DNA from: Moniliophthora roreri | Taxonomy: Eukaryota > Basidiomycota > Agaricomycetes > Agaricales > Marasmiaceae | NCBI GenBank assembly: GCA_001466705.2 | Contig: LATX02000229.1 | Coordinates: 62,001-126,000 of the forward strand | Reading direction: 5' to 3' | DNA length: 64,000 bases | In this document: piece after piece, positions 1 through 11,431 of the stretch | Layout: each line of letters begins with the position of its first letter | Position numbering within the stretch: the stretch's first letter is position 1 | Notes under the pieces: generated by a model | The model's database searches: none | Seen by the model: only the letters and a program-made list of their open reading frames with translations | What the model was told of the DNA's origin: nothing | Program-made: the position numbers and the translations under genes

Positions 1-2192
1 TGAGCTAGCACAAGAGAAGACAGACCTAGCCTCATCCTCAGTCAGACACTTTCCCGGCCTCTTCTGCAACGCACGGAAGAACTCGCCTCCCCTACAGTAT
101 TCCATACAAAGGTATAGATAGCCTGTGATGATGGTCAACGGTTAACGTGTAACCCTGCGAAGATAACTATGTAGAACGTAATTTCGCACTTTCACTTTGA
201 AAACTATGATATAGTGTGACAATAAACGGATGATTAGCCGTCGCGAGGATTTCTTGTTCCACCAGGACCCGTTTGATCTTTTTGCGTTCGATCATTTCAT
301 GTTTGGAAAGGACTGCATTCGACTATCACTAACGAAAGCTAGGGGAAGATGAGAGAGTGCGCACCCTTCATAGCATAAAGCTTTCCGTTGCTCTTCTCCC
401 TAACGAGGTAAACCTTGCCTACATGGCCTTTTCCCAGCATTTTGACTTTTGAGAATGAGGAGGGGGATACTTCAGCCTGTCGTCGGTCTCCTTGGTATTC
501 ATCGTCAACGGGACACAGTAACAGCACGCACCTGTCGAATCTTGACTGAATTACCCGAATACGTCCTCTTGAGGTCAGGCTTTCTTAGCTCTTCTTCGGG
601 GACGCGATTTGTATCAGATACCGCCTCAAGCACGCTACTATCCAGAGCATGCGTTGGAGCGGTCAGCGATTCGTTCTTCGTCGCTCGGCGTAAGGGAGAA
701 GGAGGCGAGGGCGTAAAGTCAGCCCCAACGGTGTCGTTGGTCGTTGCAACCTGCTCAGTGTACATGTCATCTAGAAACATGGCTGATCCATTCTCGTTCC
801 CCGTGTCCCTGAGGTGAAGCAGCTTCTTCAGGTATGCATGTAAGTGCACTGTGCGAGGCCTTTGCTTTGGATCATCCGCCCAGCATCGCTCGACGAGATT
901 CCATAAATTATCGGGACACCAGGCATCAATCGGACGTTCTGGCCGCATCTTGAGCACCATGATGTGATAAATGAGGGCAACTTCTAATAAATGGTGAAAT
1001 GGAGGCCGTCCTGTCATGATCTAAGACGAAGCTGAGAACAAATTTGCAAGGGACATCTGAAACACGTACTTCATAAATCGTGCAGGCATAAGCGTATACG
1101 TCTCTCGAACGCTTGTCACTCTCAGACTCGTTCTGCGTGCTTGTATATATTTCCGGTGCCATCCATCGTAGAGAGCCCTTGATTGCACCACTGTTTGAGG
1201 TTGTATTTAATGACTCGCCGGTCGCTGCTGCAAGCCCGAAATCGGCTAAACGGCATTGAAGACTTTCGTCGACAAGGATGTTGACCTGTTCTGAGCATGT
1301 TTGTTAATGTGGATAGGTATAGCTATAGGATGAACGTACACCTTTAATGTCACCATGAACGATGTAAAGGGAGTGTAGATAGTCAAGACCAGCAGCGATT
1401 TCGGCAATCTATTCTGTGTCAATGTGGTTTGAATATGGAAAGAGATGTCTTCCGTACAGATTTGAGACGATCGTGATTCGGAAATTGTTGAAGGAACGAA
1501 ATGATATCACCGTTTGCCATCCAAGGTGAAATGAGACAAAACCGAGATGGAAATAGTTCGGTATTGACCCCGAGAAAGGGGAGAACATTCGGGTGCTTCA
1601 GATGTGTCCACAATAACGCTTCTTGACAAAAGGTCTGACGAAGGTCAGCAATGGCGTCGGGTGGGCTCATGATACCGACACACACCGAATATATCTTATC
1701 CCTTTTTTGGTGATCACCCTCTATGTGAATCCGTATCACCTTTAGACACACAGCCTGATCCCCAGCGCTTCCTTTCCATATATCCTAATCCAAGAAGATT
1801 CAGCCCGCCGATGTGTGCATGCATGACAAAATGCAAACCGAAAAGCCACCGCCTCCCACAGGATGCTCGCCATGGCATTTGATATTTTTCAAGAACATTG
1901 AAGTGGGCAGAATACGATGCTTCTTCACTAGCGCACGAAGACATCTCATACAGAGCCTGCGGTATTCATCGTCCGAGGTCGAGATTGCAACACTCTCCTG
2001 TTTAACCTGGTCAGATCTTCATCGTGCTGGGATTATTCCTGGGTCACTTACAGCTTGTAGTAACTCGACGACCTTCAGTACACATGACTTGTCAACCGTT
2101 AGCAACTTCTTCACGGAGTCCGGCGATGCTAAAATCCCTGCTAAAACCTCCCGAAGCTCTTCATCTTTGATGACTAGGGGTGGGGGGTTCAT
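1..2192 (-). CDS. TKL kinase fused to an AGC (FPK1/nrc-2-like) kinase, 3' end outside window
   Basis: Predicted two-kinase protein. The start ATG at 2192 gives [18 protein letters not shown] helical N-terminus is followed by a TKL domain: glycine loop GGGGFSDIWKG split by an intron near 1800, Lys in VCLKV, catalytic loop HGDIKG, DFG, and an APE-type motif in WMAPEIY. HGD instead of HRD is common in fungal TKLs and keeps the catalytic Asp. The last TKL exon (about 1017 down to 530) runs without a stop through a Ser/Pro-rich linker into [12 protein letters not shown]. After a 50-nt intron it continues as [17 protein letters not shown], then [19 protein letters not shown] and [13 protein letters not shown], the N-lobe of FPK1/KIN82/nrc-2 kinases, which regulate flippases. 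The rest of the AGC domain lies left of base 1. The join within one exon is seen directly. That a single transcript is made is inference; an internal start for a separate AGC gene is the alternative. Confidence 0.8.
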
Positions 2193-2355
2193 TGGCTTGA
2201 AAAGAAAGTCATATGGCTTGCTGATTCAAGATGATGTACAAGATGTTTGTGCGTCCTGTCATGGTAGCTTCGATTTCTCACCAGCTCTGTGAGCCCACTT
2301 TGAATTTCTTGATCAACACCACCACCCTTGACAGTGAAAACATCCCGCACTTGCG

Positions 2356-3646
2356 ATGCCAGGAATTCTTTCATCCTCCGCTGGTCCTATTCCTATTATT
2401 GATTTTGCACATTTCGGAGACGGGACGTCAGAGGTATCTGCGCAGAAATCAAACCGCTTATGGTCTTCATAACGCAACTTCCAGGAAGCTCGCGCAATCG
2501 GCCAGAAATTCTTTGAAGCATGTAGAGACGTTGGTTTTGCATACGTGATTAATACTGGTATACCGCAGGAGAAGGTAGATGGGATGTTTGAATGGGTGCG
2601 TTTGCTGCCAGCTTCACGCAGTTCACGTTTGACCACAATGGTTCAATAGTCTGCCAAATTCTTCGCGTTGCCATTAGAGACCAAGCAGAAAGCCCCTCAC
2701 CCTCCGGAAGGATGGAAACATCGTGGTTACAGTGGAGTTGGCGTAGAACAAGTCTCACAAATGGTTTTCGACTCGGACGAACTCGCTTCCATTCGAACTG
2801 GCAAATTTCCTGACTTCAAGGAATCGTTCGAAGCTGGGAACGACAGCCCTTCTGCTCGCCTGGAAAACGTTTGGCTTCCTGAAGAAGATCTCCCCGGATT
2901 CAGAGAGTATGCAATGGACTACTACTGGACGTGCCGAAAGTTCCAGATCGAGAAGCTCTTACCGGCGCTAGCGGTTGGGATGGGCTTGCAGAAGAGTTTT
3001 TTCGATGACTACCATAAGGATGCGGACAACCAGTTGAGACTGCTGCATTATCCAGAAGCACCCGCACGGGTATTTGAGAGCGGTGAAAAAGGCAGAATTG
3101 GAGCGCACACAGTATCATTTCAATCTCAGTTACTCGTTTCCCAAACAATTGCTGAGTATTGTGATACCAGGACTTTGGCACATGCACCATACTTTTCCAA
3201 GACGACGTTGGAGGACTAGAGGTGGAATCACCCAAGGAACCGGGCGTATTCATCCCAGTACCTCCCATGCGAGGTGCTGCAGTCTTCAATATCGGCGATT
3301 TCCTTATGAGATGGTCTAACGGTAGGGCTTATTCTCGGTTGTAATAGAACAAACCACTAATGTTCAAACAGATACTCTGAAGTCGACATTGCATCGCGTG
3401 AGAGCACCGCCTCGAAAAGACGGTGACTCTGATATGGTACGCGCGAGATTTTCAATTCCATATGTGAGCGCGAAGTATATCCAGGAGAGCAAGGCGTTAA
3501 TTCAAACGTCGCAGTTCATTGGGGCCGACAGGGACACCGTCGTAGACTGCCTTCCTAGCTGCTGGGGCCCCGACAAGCCGAAGAAGTACGAACCTATCAC
3601 TGCGAAGGACTACATCGACATGAGGCTCAATGCGACGTATGTCTGA
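2356..3646 (+). CDS. 2-oxoglutarate/Fe(II)-dependent dioxygenase, isopenicillin-N-synthase-like
   Basis: Cytosolic non-haem iron oxygenase of about 340 residues in six exons. The DIOX_N part starts MPGILSSSAGPIPIIDFAHF and continues EARAIGQKFFEACRDVGFAY. The jelly-roll core reads LRLLHYPEAP. GAHT is spliced to DFGTCTILFQDD, giving the HxD iron ligands, then VFNIGDFLMRWSN. The distal His is in STLHRVRAPP, and the 2OG-binding Arg-x-Ser is in RARFSIPY. The C-terminal tail FIGADRDTVVDCLPSCWG is typical of fungal members. All three iron ligands and the 2OG Arg are present, so it should be active. The substrate cannot be read from the sequence. It faces the TKL-AGC gene head to head, about 160 bp apart, and sits beside a P450 and a FAD oxidase. 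Confidence 0.9.
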
Positions 3647-3800
3647 CGCAACGCAGATACCGAAATGAAGACGTAGCGTATCCTGATTTATATATTCCCG
3701 GAGACCATGTATGTTGTATTATACTCGTTGGTTGACTGTACTCCGTTAGAATGTAACATGTACAAGCGATGTTTCTTCGTTCCTGTTGCCATGTGGCTCC

Positions 3801-5940
3801 TTAAATTTCGATTTGCTCGAGTAAATGCCGTGCTGCTTCGGAGCGCGGCTTTAATTCGCATTTGAACGGCATGGCTTGACTGAATGACCAGTCAGTATCA
3901 CAGTACTATACGGAATCGAAGCATTTTAACCCACCTAACTAACCCCTCTGTGAACTCCTCCTTCGGCAAAACCACATTTCCTTGACTATCTTTCACCGGA
4001 CAGATCTCCAGTATAGCAAGTATCCCAGCCATCGCATGCCACACAGCCAGATCGGCGAAGTGCCGACCGGGGCAGACGCTGCAATTCATGAGCATGAGCA
4101 AAACGAGTGCTAGAAACCTCTCCTTACCGTCTTCCAAATCCCCAAGCAGCGTCGAATCGAGGCTCGTTCTTGCCTAATGGTGAGGGAAGATATCGAGTCG
4201 GGTCGAATATCCGAGGGTTGGAATATACTCTCTCGTCTAGGCCCATTCCTCTGGCATTTGAAATTAGCCAGACCACCGACAAATCGCGGTAGAAGGATAC
4301 CTGATGTTCGGTAGAATGACTGTATCCCCCGGGATAAACATCCCGTTGTACACATCATCCTGGAGGCTTCGATGTGGTGGTCCTGGCGAGCATGTTCAGC
4401 ACGAATCCTTGCCGATAAAGGAACATGTGATTACCTATAGGAGCAACGGGATGCCACCTACTTCAAATCAGAACGACAGAATGGGAAACCCGATATAAGC
4501 CTCACCGCAGGGTTTCCTGTATGATACAATCCAGGTATGGGAGAGAATCTCTATCGTTGTACTCAGGAAGTCGGTCCTTGCCAACGACAGAAAGTATCTC
4601 TTCGTATCCTCGGTTCTGGCAGTCGGGATAGAGAACCATGGCTAGGAGGAATGCTGTGAGTGTGGCATAGGTCTAACAAGGTTAATCAGCACCATGTCAC
4701 AGTCTAAAGCATTAACGAACCGTATCTTTGAGAAGAGCAGGTAAGCTTGTTAGCCCAGCAATATTTCGAGATATACGAACCATCACCCGCGCCGAGTATC
4801 GTAGCACCTGCTCCTTTGATGTCCTCGAGGTGTTCTGGATCATCTTTATCACCAAGTGCACCAAGGTGCTCAGACAGGAAGCATCGTTCGAGGTTGCCAG
4901 CTTTCTAAGAAGCCAGTACAAACTCAGCTCCACTTCGTATTGTCCTTACTACAGCAAGCGACTCACCATACGTTCCTGAGCAACCTCCACAGGGAAATCA
5001 TGGGATTTGCGGATCGATTCAAAGCCCGAACGAGCCATAGACGCGTAATATGTGCCAGGGAACCATTTAGGGAGATGGGCCACTGGCATAGACAAATGAT
5101 CAATATCTTCCCATGCAAACCAGTGCAAACAACAACTTACACCATGGGAAGAGGTCGACCGGTGTATTTCCTGGTGGGCCAGAGTTACTCATTATGTGAG
5201 CAAGGTTACCGACCAACTGAAGGAAGATATCATCGTCCGATTTCACTCGATGGCCGAACGTAACCCGTAGGATGTTCGAGGTGGTATACCTGCAAGAAGT
5301 CAGCTGCGCATATTGCAGAAGATAGCATAACGTACCGATGAAGATCGTGAAAATGCTCTCCCGGAGCTGAGCGCGCCAAATGCTTTAATAACGAATGACT
5401 TTCTTCTGCTATGATACCGACGAATCCAAGACTCTCTTTGCGACCGAAAAACTGTTGCACCATCTTCCGGTGCTTGAGGAATTGTTTTCCGTATTGAAGA
5501 AAACTCAGAGAGGGCACCCAACCCATACTTAAAATCAAATGTTAGAAAGGGGGCAGAGGCTGATATAGCATGCGTACAGCTCATAGACGACAAACTTTGG
5601 TCTGCAGCTGTAGTTTGAACCCTTTTGATCCAGCAGTTCCTGGGCCGTCTCAAAGCTCCCGAGAACGATCATCTTCCGTCCAAAAATGTTAAGATACATA
5701 ACATCCCCTGGCTTGGCTGAGCACAACATCAAGAAATGGTGACACGTAAGGTTTACCATACTTTTGCGTCCACTCGTGGAATGTCTCTGCTGTCTTCTCC
5801 TTGGGCATCATTCGCAGATGGCCGATGAACGGGTCAGCAGGTGGACCAGGAGGTAAGGGTGTCCGGCCTCTGGGCTTGCTAGTCAGCCAAAAGAGGAGAC
5901 TAGCGCAGAAAGCGCAGGCGACGAAAAGAGTCAAGTCCAT
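3801..5940 (-). CDS. Cytochrome P450 (class II, fungal), copy 1
   Basis: Microsomal monooxygenase of about 520 residues in roughly nine exons. It has an N-terminal membrane helix (MDLTLFVACAFCASLLFWL) and proline hinge LPPGPPADPFIGHL, then GDVMYLNIFGRKMIVLGS, FLQYGKQFLKHRKM, GPPGNTPVDLFPW, and the K-helix ExxR in IIQETLR. The haem loop, spliced across an intron near 4080-4130, is FGFGRRVCPGRHFAD. The tail KPRSEAARHLLEQIEI ends at TAA 3803-3801 after an intron that the longest ORF reads through. Its closest relative in the window is the P450 at 21.7-23.8 kb, with the same exon layout. The I-helix oxygen-activation motif is not clean in any splice model tried here (see findings). The substrate is unknown. 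Confidence 0.88.
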
Positions 5941-6294
5941 CAGACGTGATGGAGGTGGGAGACTGATGAAAAGCTCGATCTAGGTTAACTAAGTTTTTAT
6001 ATCATCCTATTGAATTGATAGCCGTTTTTGACTCTGTAGGTCATAGACAGTGAGTGCAAAGCTTAAGTCTTCCCTGGTATCCCAGGTATGGGCCGCTAAT
6101 TGGCCTATTATAACAATCGGGCTCAGGGCTGTCAGGACCGTTCATAAGTTGAATGCTCACCTATACCCCAGACGTTCTGCTAAACCAACACCAGCGAGGA
6201 GTTTTCGGATTTATAGAGTCGTGGTTCGGAAACGCGTCCGCAATTTGCCCGCTTTCCACGATGGACACATGAGCAGCTTCTGCAATTCCTCGAC

Positions 6295-8020
6295 ATGGCG
6301 CCGACGACGACCAGTAATAATCCAGGTTATCCGGTTCCTAACCCTACAATATCGTTTTGGCTTCAAGGAACTCGCTCGTCTCCACTTCTCGGGCATCGCA
6401 CGACAGAGACTTTACCAGAGAATGCTGAAGTCGCTATAATAGGCTCAGGAATTTCTGGGGCTTCAGTCGCGTACTTTCTGTTTAAAAGCAAAAGTCCACC
6501 AAAATCTGTTGTCATTCTGGAAGCAAGAGAGGCGTGTTATGGTGCCACTGGGAGGAACGGGGGTAATTGTGGACCAGATTGTTTCTGGGGTGCGTGATTC
6601 TGCTCCTGTTATCGCAGAAGAGTGCTGACAGGAAATACTTGGACAGGGTATCCCAGTTACAAGAAAGAGCTTGGAAAGGAACAAGCATTGAAGGTTCTTC
6701 AGAATGAAATGGTTGGTGTTGGGATACAACTTCAGTGTAGATGCCCGACTTACATTCTCGACAGGATACACTCAATCTCATGACCGAAATTATCGAAAAA
6801 GAAGGCATCGATTGTGACTTTTGGAGAGGGAGATCTTATCAAGTCGCTGTCGATGATGAGTACGCTGATCAGCTCTCTGAGGCTTATCACAATTTCGTGA
6901 ACGACGGTGGACCAGTTGAGGGCATCGTCAAGTTCATATCGGATCCTCAGGAGGCGAAGCAAGTACGTCCTACCTGACCGTTTGCTCTCCTACGACTCTG
7001 AAAACTTCGTATAGCTCACACGAACTCCTTCAGCTATATGTGCCGCCTCGTCTCCAGCAGGTTCACTTTGGCCGTATAAATTTGTCGCCCACCTTCTCAA
7101 TATCTGTATCAAGGATTATGGGCTCAACCTACAGACCAACACTACCGTCAGATCCGTGATACAGGACTCGGAACGATGGACACTGAAAACTGACCGAGGG
7201 GATATCCATGCCGACAAGGTTGTTTACGCGACCAATGCTTGGACTGCGACGCTTCTCCCGGAATTCTTGGGTGGTATAGTACCCAACAGAGGGCAATGTG
7301 CTGCAATCGTACCAACGAAGGCGTACTCTGGTTCAACGATGGTAAAGTGTACTATGTTATGGAGGCAAGACTCGGTAAGTTATCTGCACTCATTTTGTGG
7401 AAGACGCGGATGCTAAGAGCTGTTGGGCGTTCAGTCGAATGTTGACTACATGATGCAACGACCTAAAGATGGAATTATCATTGTTGGCGGACGGAGATGG
7501 GTAGTACCTGAAGAGGAAATAGTCGGTCAAGCTGATGATAGCGTGAAACTGCCGCAATTCACAAAGTATCTGAAGAAGATACTACCAACACACCTCGAGA
7601 ACTGGGGATCGGAGGTGTCTGGTGAGGGGTTACTTTGTGATTGGACTGGTAAGTATCGGTTCGTTGGCAGCACATGCAAGCTGATGGACTTCGGTCTTTA
7701 GGCATTCGAGCCTTCACACCCGAAAGTATGCATGGCACGTAGAGAAGGACAAGATCCTCGCTGATACTGAACTTATAGTGGTGCCCTACGTTGGAGCGCT
7801 TCCTGACAAGGCTAACGCCTTTATCTGCGCAGGTCATTCGGGTCATGGTACGTCACATACTTTGCCTGTGACTTGCTCCATTCTCAGACAGTACACAGGC
7901 ATGGCACGAGTTGTATCCTGTGCAAAGGGTCTAACTGCCTTGATTCAAGGAGCCACTTGGGAAAGTACTGGTCTTCCAGGATGCTTTCAACCGACTCCAG
8001 ACCGCATGGCTAAATTCTAG
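6295..8020 (+). CDS. FAD-dependent oxidoreductase, D-amino-acid-oxidase (DAO) family
   Basis: Flavoenzyme of about 465 residues in seven exons. After a short N-terminus comes the dinucleotide-binding motif VAIIGSGISGASVAYFL (GxGxxG, protein residues about 45-61), then GATGRNGGNCGP, the usual FAD-contact segment of this fungal group. Middle exons give LNLMTEIIEKEG and DKVVYATNAWTATLLPEFLG. The last exons give VPYVGALPDKANAFICAGHSGHG spliced to MARVVSCAKGLTALI and a TGLPGCFQPT tail. An alternative acceptor 11 bases earlier would hit a stop, which fixes the last junction. DAO enzymes oxidise amines or N-methyl/amino acids to imines with O2; the substrate is not predictable here. No signal peptide is seen, so it is probably cytosolic or peroxisomal. 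Confidence 0.88.
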
Positions 8021-8285
8021 TGCCTGACACGACACCTAGTTTTCTCAATGACTTGTATACGTACGGAGAACTGAATGTGTAATAGTTTGTACACCAATTG
8101 AAATCTGTGACTGACTACTGTATTGGTCGACCGGACTGAGGTGAAGATGGGAACGGTGAGAAACGTGCGACTGCCATCAAACAACTGTCACTTGCTTGAA
8201 GCTTCTATAATGACTGGTGTTGCAGGGCGCTATGACTACACTTCACACCTCCTTCTGAACCATCTGGACCGATGAATCCCTATCG

Positions 8286-11166
8286 ATGTCAATGAAGCCG
8301 TCGCCCCCGTCACCACAGAGGACCATTGAGAATGAGGAGCAACTTCGGGAGGTTTTAGCATTGGCAGAGCCGGTCAAGACGTTGTTATCATTAGACAAGT
8401 CTTGCGTACAAGGGGTCGTCGAGTTACTAGAATCCGTACGTATCTCCCATTATTCGCTTCAGCTCCTGAAGTCCTGACTAGGCTAAGTAGGAGACCAATG
8501 CAATTTCAACCTCGAACGACCAATATCGCAGACTCTGCATGAAATGCCTTCGTGCACTCGTGAAGAAATATCAAATCTTGCCTTCGTCGATTTTCTTGAG
8601 TAATATCGAATGCCACGGCGATTACCCTGTAGGAGGAGGAGGATTTTCGGTTTGCATTTTACTGCAGGTGCTCGTGTTTGTGTGCTGAGGTTCCGTGGGT
8701 TAGGACATTTGGAAAGGAAGTGCAGGAAAACAAGACGTTTGCTTGAAGGTCATACGGCTGCACATTGAAGGGGATCAGCAGAAAAGGCACAAGATATACT
8801 CGGTGTGTCTCGATGTTATGAGTCCACTGCACGCTATCACTGACTTTTATCAGACCTTTTGTCAGGAAGCGTTGCTATGGACACATTTGAAGCACCAGAA
8901 TGTTCTTCCTTTCCTTGGGGTCAATACCGAACTGTTCCCTTCCCGATTTTGTCTAATATCTCCTTGGATGAAAAATGGCGATATCATTTCATTCCTTCGA
9001 CGGTTTCCGAATCATGACCGACTCAAATCTGTACGAAACACGCCTTTTTCTACGTCTACAACGCACTGATGTAGGTCAGTTTGTTGAGATTGCCGCTGGC
9101 CTTCAGTACCTTCACTCGCTCGGCATAGTTCATGGGGACATCAAAGGAGTACGTTCAACATTTTGCTGTTACTAAGAGACACTGACGGACATGTTCTTGA
9201 CAGGTCAATATTCTTGTCGATAACAATCTTCAATGCTGTTTAGCAGATTTTGGTTTGGCAGCTGCGGCCACCGAGTCTCAGAATATCACCTCGGCTAGTG
9301 GTGCAATCAAAGGCTCCCTACGATGGTTGGCACCCGAGGTGTATATGAGCGTGCAGAATGGCCCAGAAAAAGATAAGTGTCCAAGAGATGTTTATGCTTT
9401 TGCTTGTACGATCTACGAGGTACGTTTTCCAGGGCTAGTTTGCAGCAGTACGCTGACTGTGATTCCAGATCATGACTGGACAGCCTCCGTTTCACGACTT
9501 GCTGGAAGCCGCCCTTATATATCACGTCCTTATGCTCAAGGCGCGGCCGGAACGTCCAACCGACGTGTGGTGCCCTGATAACGTATGGAATCTGGTCGAA
9601 CGATGCTGGGCCGAGGATCCGCAGCAAAGACCCCGAACGGAGCAAGTGCACGCGTTTTTGAAGGAACTGATGTCTCTCAGAAATGTAGGGAATAACGCTG
9701 AATCAGGGATCGTTCTGGTTGAGCAGGTTGCAAAGACGAGGGACACGCTCGACTACCCTGTCGCCGATGAGGTTGATACAACACCAACACCTTCTCCCAT
9801 TTTACTACATCGATCACCGGAGCTTTCTCCTGTTATTCGCAACATGTCGGTCCAGGATGGCCAGAGTCACCACCAGCCACTGGAGTTGCGACAGCGCGCT
9901 CGAAATCAGCAGAACCAGACTGTTCCTCCTAATCATTCTAAGCGTGATATACTCTCAGGGTCCCAAATTCCTTCACTGTCTCGACCAATGGCACCCAAGA
10001 TCATCACCACTCTGGACGATCATCCTTATTCGTCCTCGGATTCTGGCAAGTTCAAATCTCTTATATCTGTTCGTGATGCTGACTTTACGCTGCAGCTACG
10101 TTTGAACTATCCCGGGGTGAACTGATTCGGGAAGATCAGTTAGGAAAGACCTACATTGTAACGACTACGGACGGCGACACAATGGCTATGATAACGGCTG
10201 AAGTACCTCGCACGGATGCCAGCCACGATCAACAAACCGCCGCTCAGATGATGAGGAACCAGAGAGTGTTACTGCGAAGACTGAGCCATCCCAATGTTAT
10301 ACAATGTTTCGGTTTGGTGGAAACACCTCCAACCTTGAATTTGTGAGTGAATCACCTTTCTTCTACATGATGTACGGACTCTAAAGTATCTAATAGGTTT
10401 CTCGAACATCTTCCTGGTGGATCGATAGCAGAGGCGTTGGAGAAATTTGGAAAGCTGAGTGATGAGAATACGAGGTACTTTACGAGTCAGATTGCCAGCG
10501 GGTTAGAGTATCTCCATTCCGAGGGCATTCTTCACAGGGTACGTTATCGTTCCTCTTCCCTTGAAGTTGTAGGCTATCATTGACGTTGTTCCTTAGGGCC
10601 TGAAAGCCGAAAACATTCTCATGAACCACGAAGGTGTAGTCAAGATATCCGGATTCAGTGTGTCAAAGCGTGTGGTAGATAGCCACGGTACCAGAACTCC
10701 CGTACAAGGTACACCGTTTTGGACATCTCCCGAAGCCGCATACAATCGAGGCAGGGGATATGACTACAAGCTCGATATATGGGCACTGGGATGTGTGGTG
10801 CTGGAAATGTTGAGTGGAACCAGGCCATGGGCAGGGCTTGGGGAGTCCGATGTTGTGCTGAAAGTGAGTTTCAATCAACTAGCATGATAGAGGGCCGAAC
10901 TGTATTGACCTTCTTGTCATCGCACAGCTATTGAGTGAAAAGTATACACCGCCGCTGCCACCAGATGTTGTGCTTTCGGAACTGGCAGGTGATTTCATGA
11001 AATGGTGCTTGACTATGTAAAGTGTTGTTGTCATCCAAGTTTGAGCTTTCGCTGAACCCCTTTGTAAATCTGTAGAAATCCGCATGCGCGTCCAACCGCA
11101 GCAATGGTGCGAACGCACGAATACCTCGCACTGCCTTTAGGCTGGAAATATGGTGGCATCAGTTGA
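8286..11166 (+). CDS. TKL kinase fused to a Bck1/MAPKKK-like pseudokinase
   Basis: Predicted protein of about 760 residues in about a dozen exons. The N-terminal half mirrors the TKL domain of the first gene: QLREVLALAEPVKTLLSLDK, GGGGFS spliced to [55 protein letters not shown]. Then follows a 150-residue Ser/Pro/Gln-rich linker. A 50-nt GC-AG intron (about 10046-10095) leads into a second kinase fold, FELSRGELIREDQLGKTYIV. This resembles Bck1/Ste11 kinases (LSHPNVIQCFG, GGSIAEALEKFG, ASGLEYLHSEGILHR, YDYKLDIWALGCVVLEML, HARPTAAMVRTHEYL). It lacks two glycines of the P-loop, the VAIK Lys, the HRD Asp (HRG) and the DFG Asp (GFS). Fold and losses are read directly; a regulatory role on the TKL half is inference. 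Confidence 0.82.
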
Positions 11167-11431
11167 AACGTTGATGTCCTTATTATTATTAGCCTTTATC
11201 TCGGCAAGCCTTTTCCTACAAGGCGCATGTCTATTCATCAACGAGTCCCAGGATGGAATGGTGGGACATTCAATCCCTTTTCAAGCTTCTCGGCTGACGC
11301 ACTGATAAAGGTGCGGGACAGTGCGGGACGCCCCTGGGGCCACCTCCTGGACCTAGTAATACATTGAATATGTATTCTAAAGTGTACTTGTGTCGGTATC
11401 CAGGAACAATACAACCATACTCTTAAAGCCA

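Noticed and set aside
1370..1420. HGD instead of HRD in both TKL domains as a sign of dead kinases
   Set aside because: HGD with a retained Asp, Lys and DFG is frequent in fungal TKL kinases, so these domains are treated as active.
1813..2292. 159-codon plus-strand ORF
   Set aside because: It is the antisense shadow of the N-terminal exons of the TKL-AGC gene.
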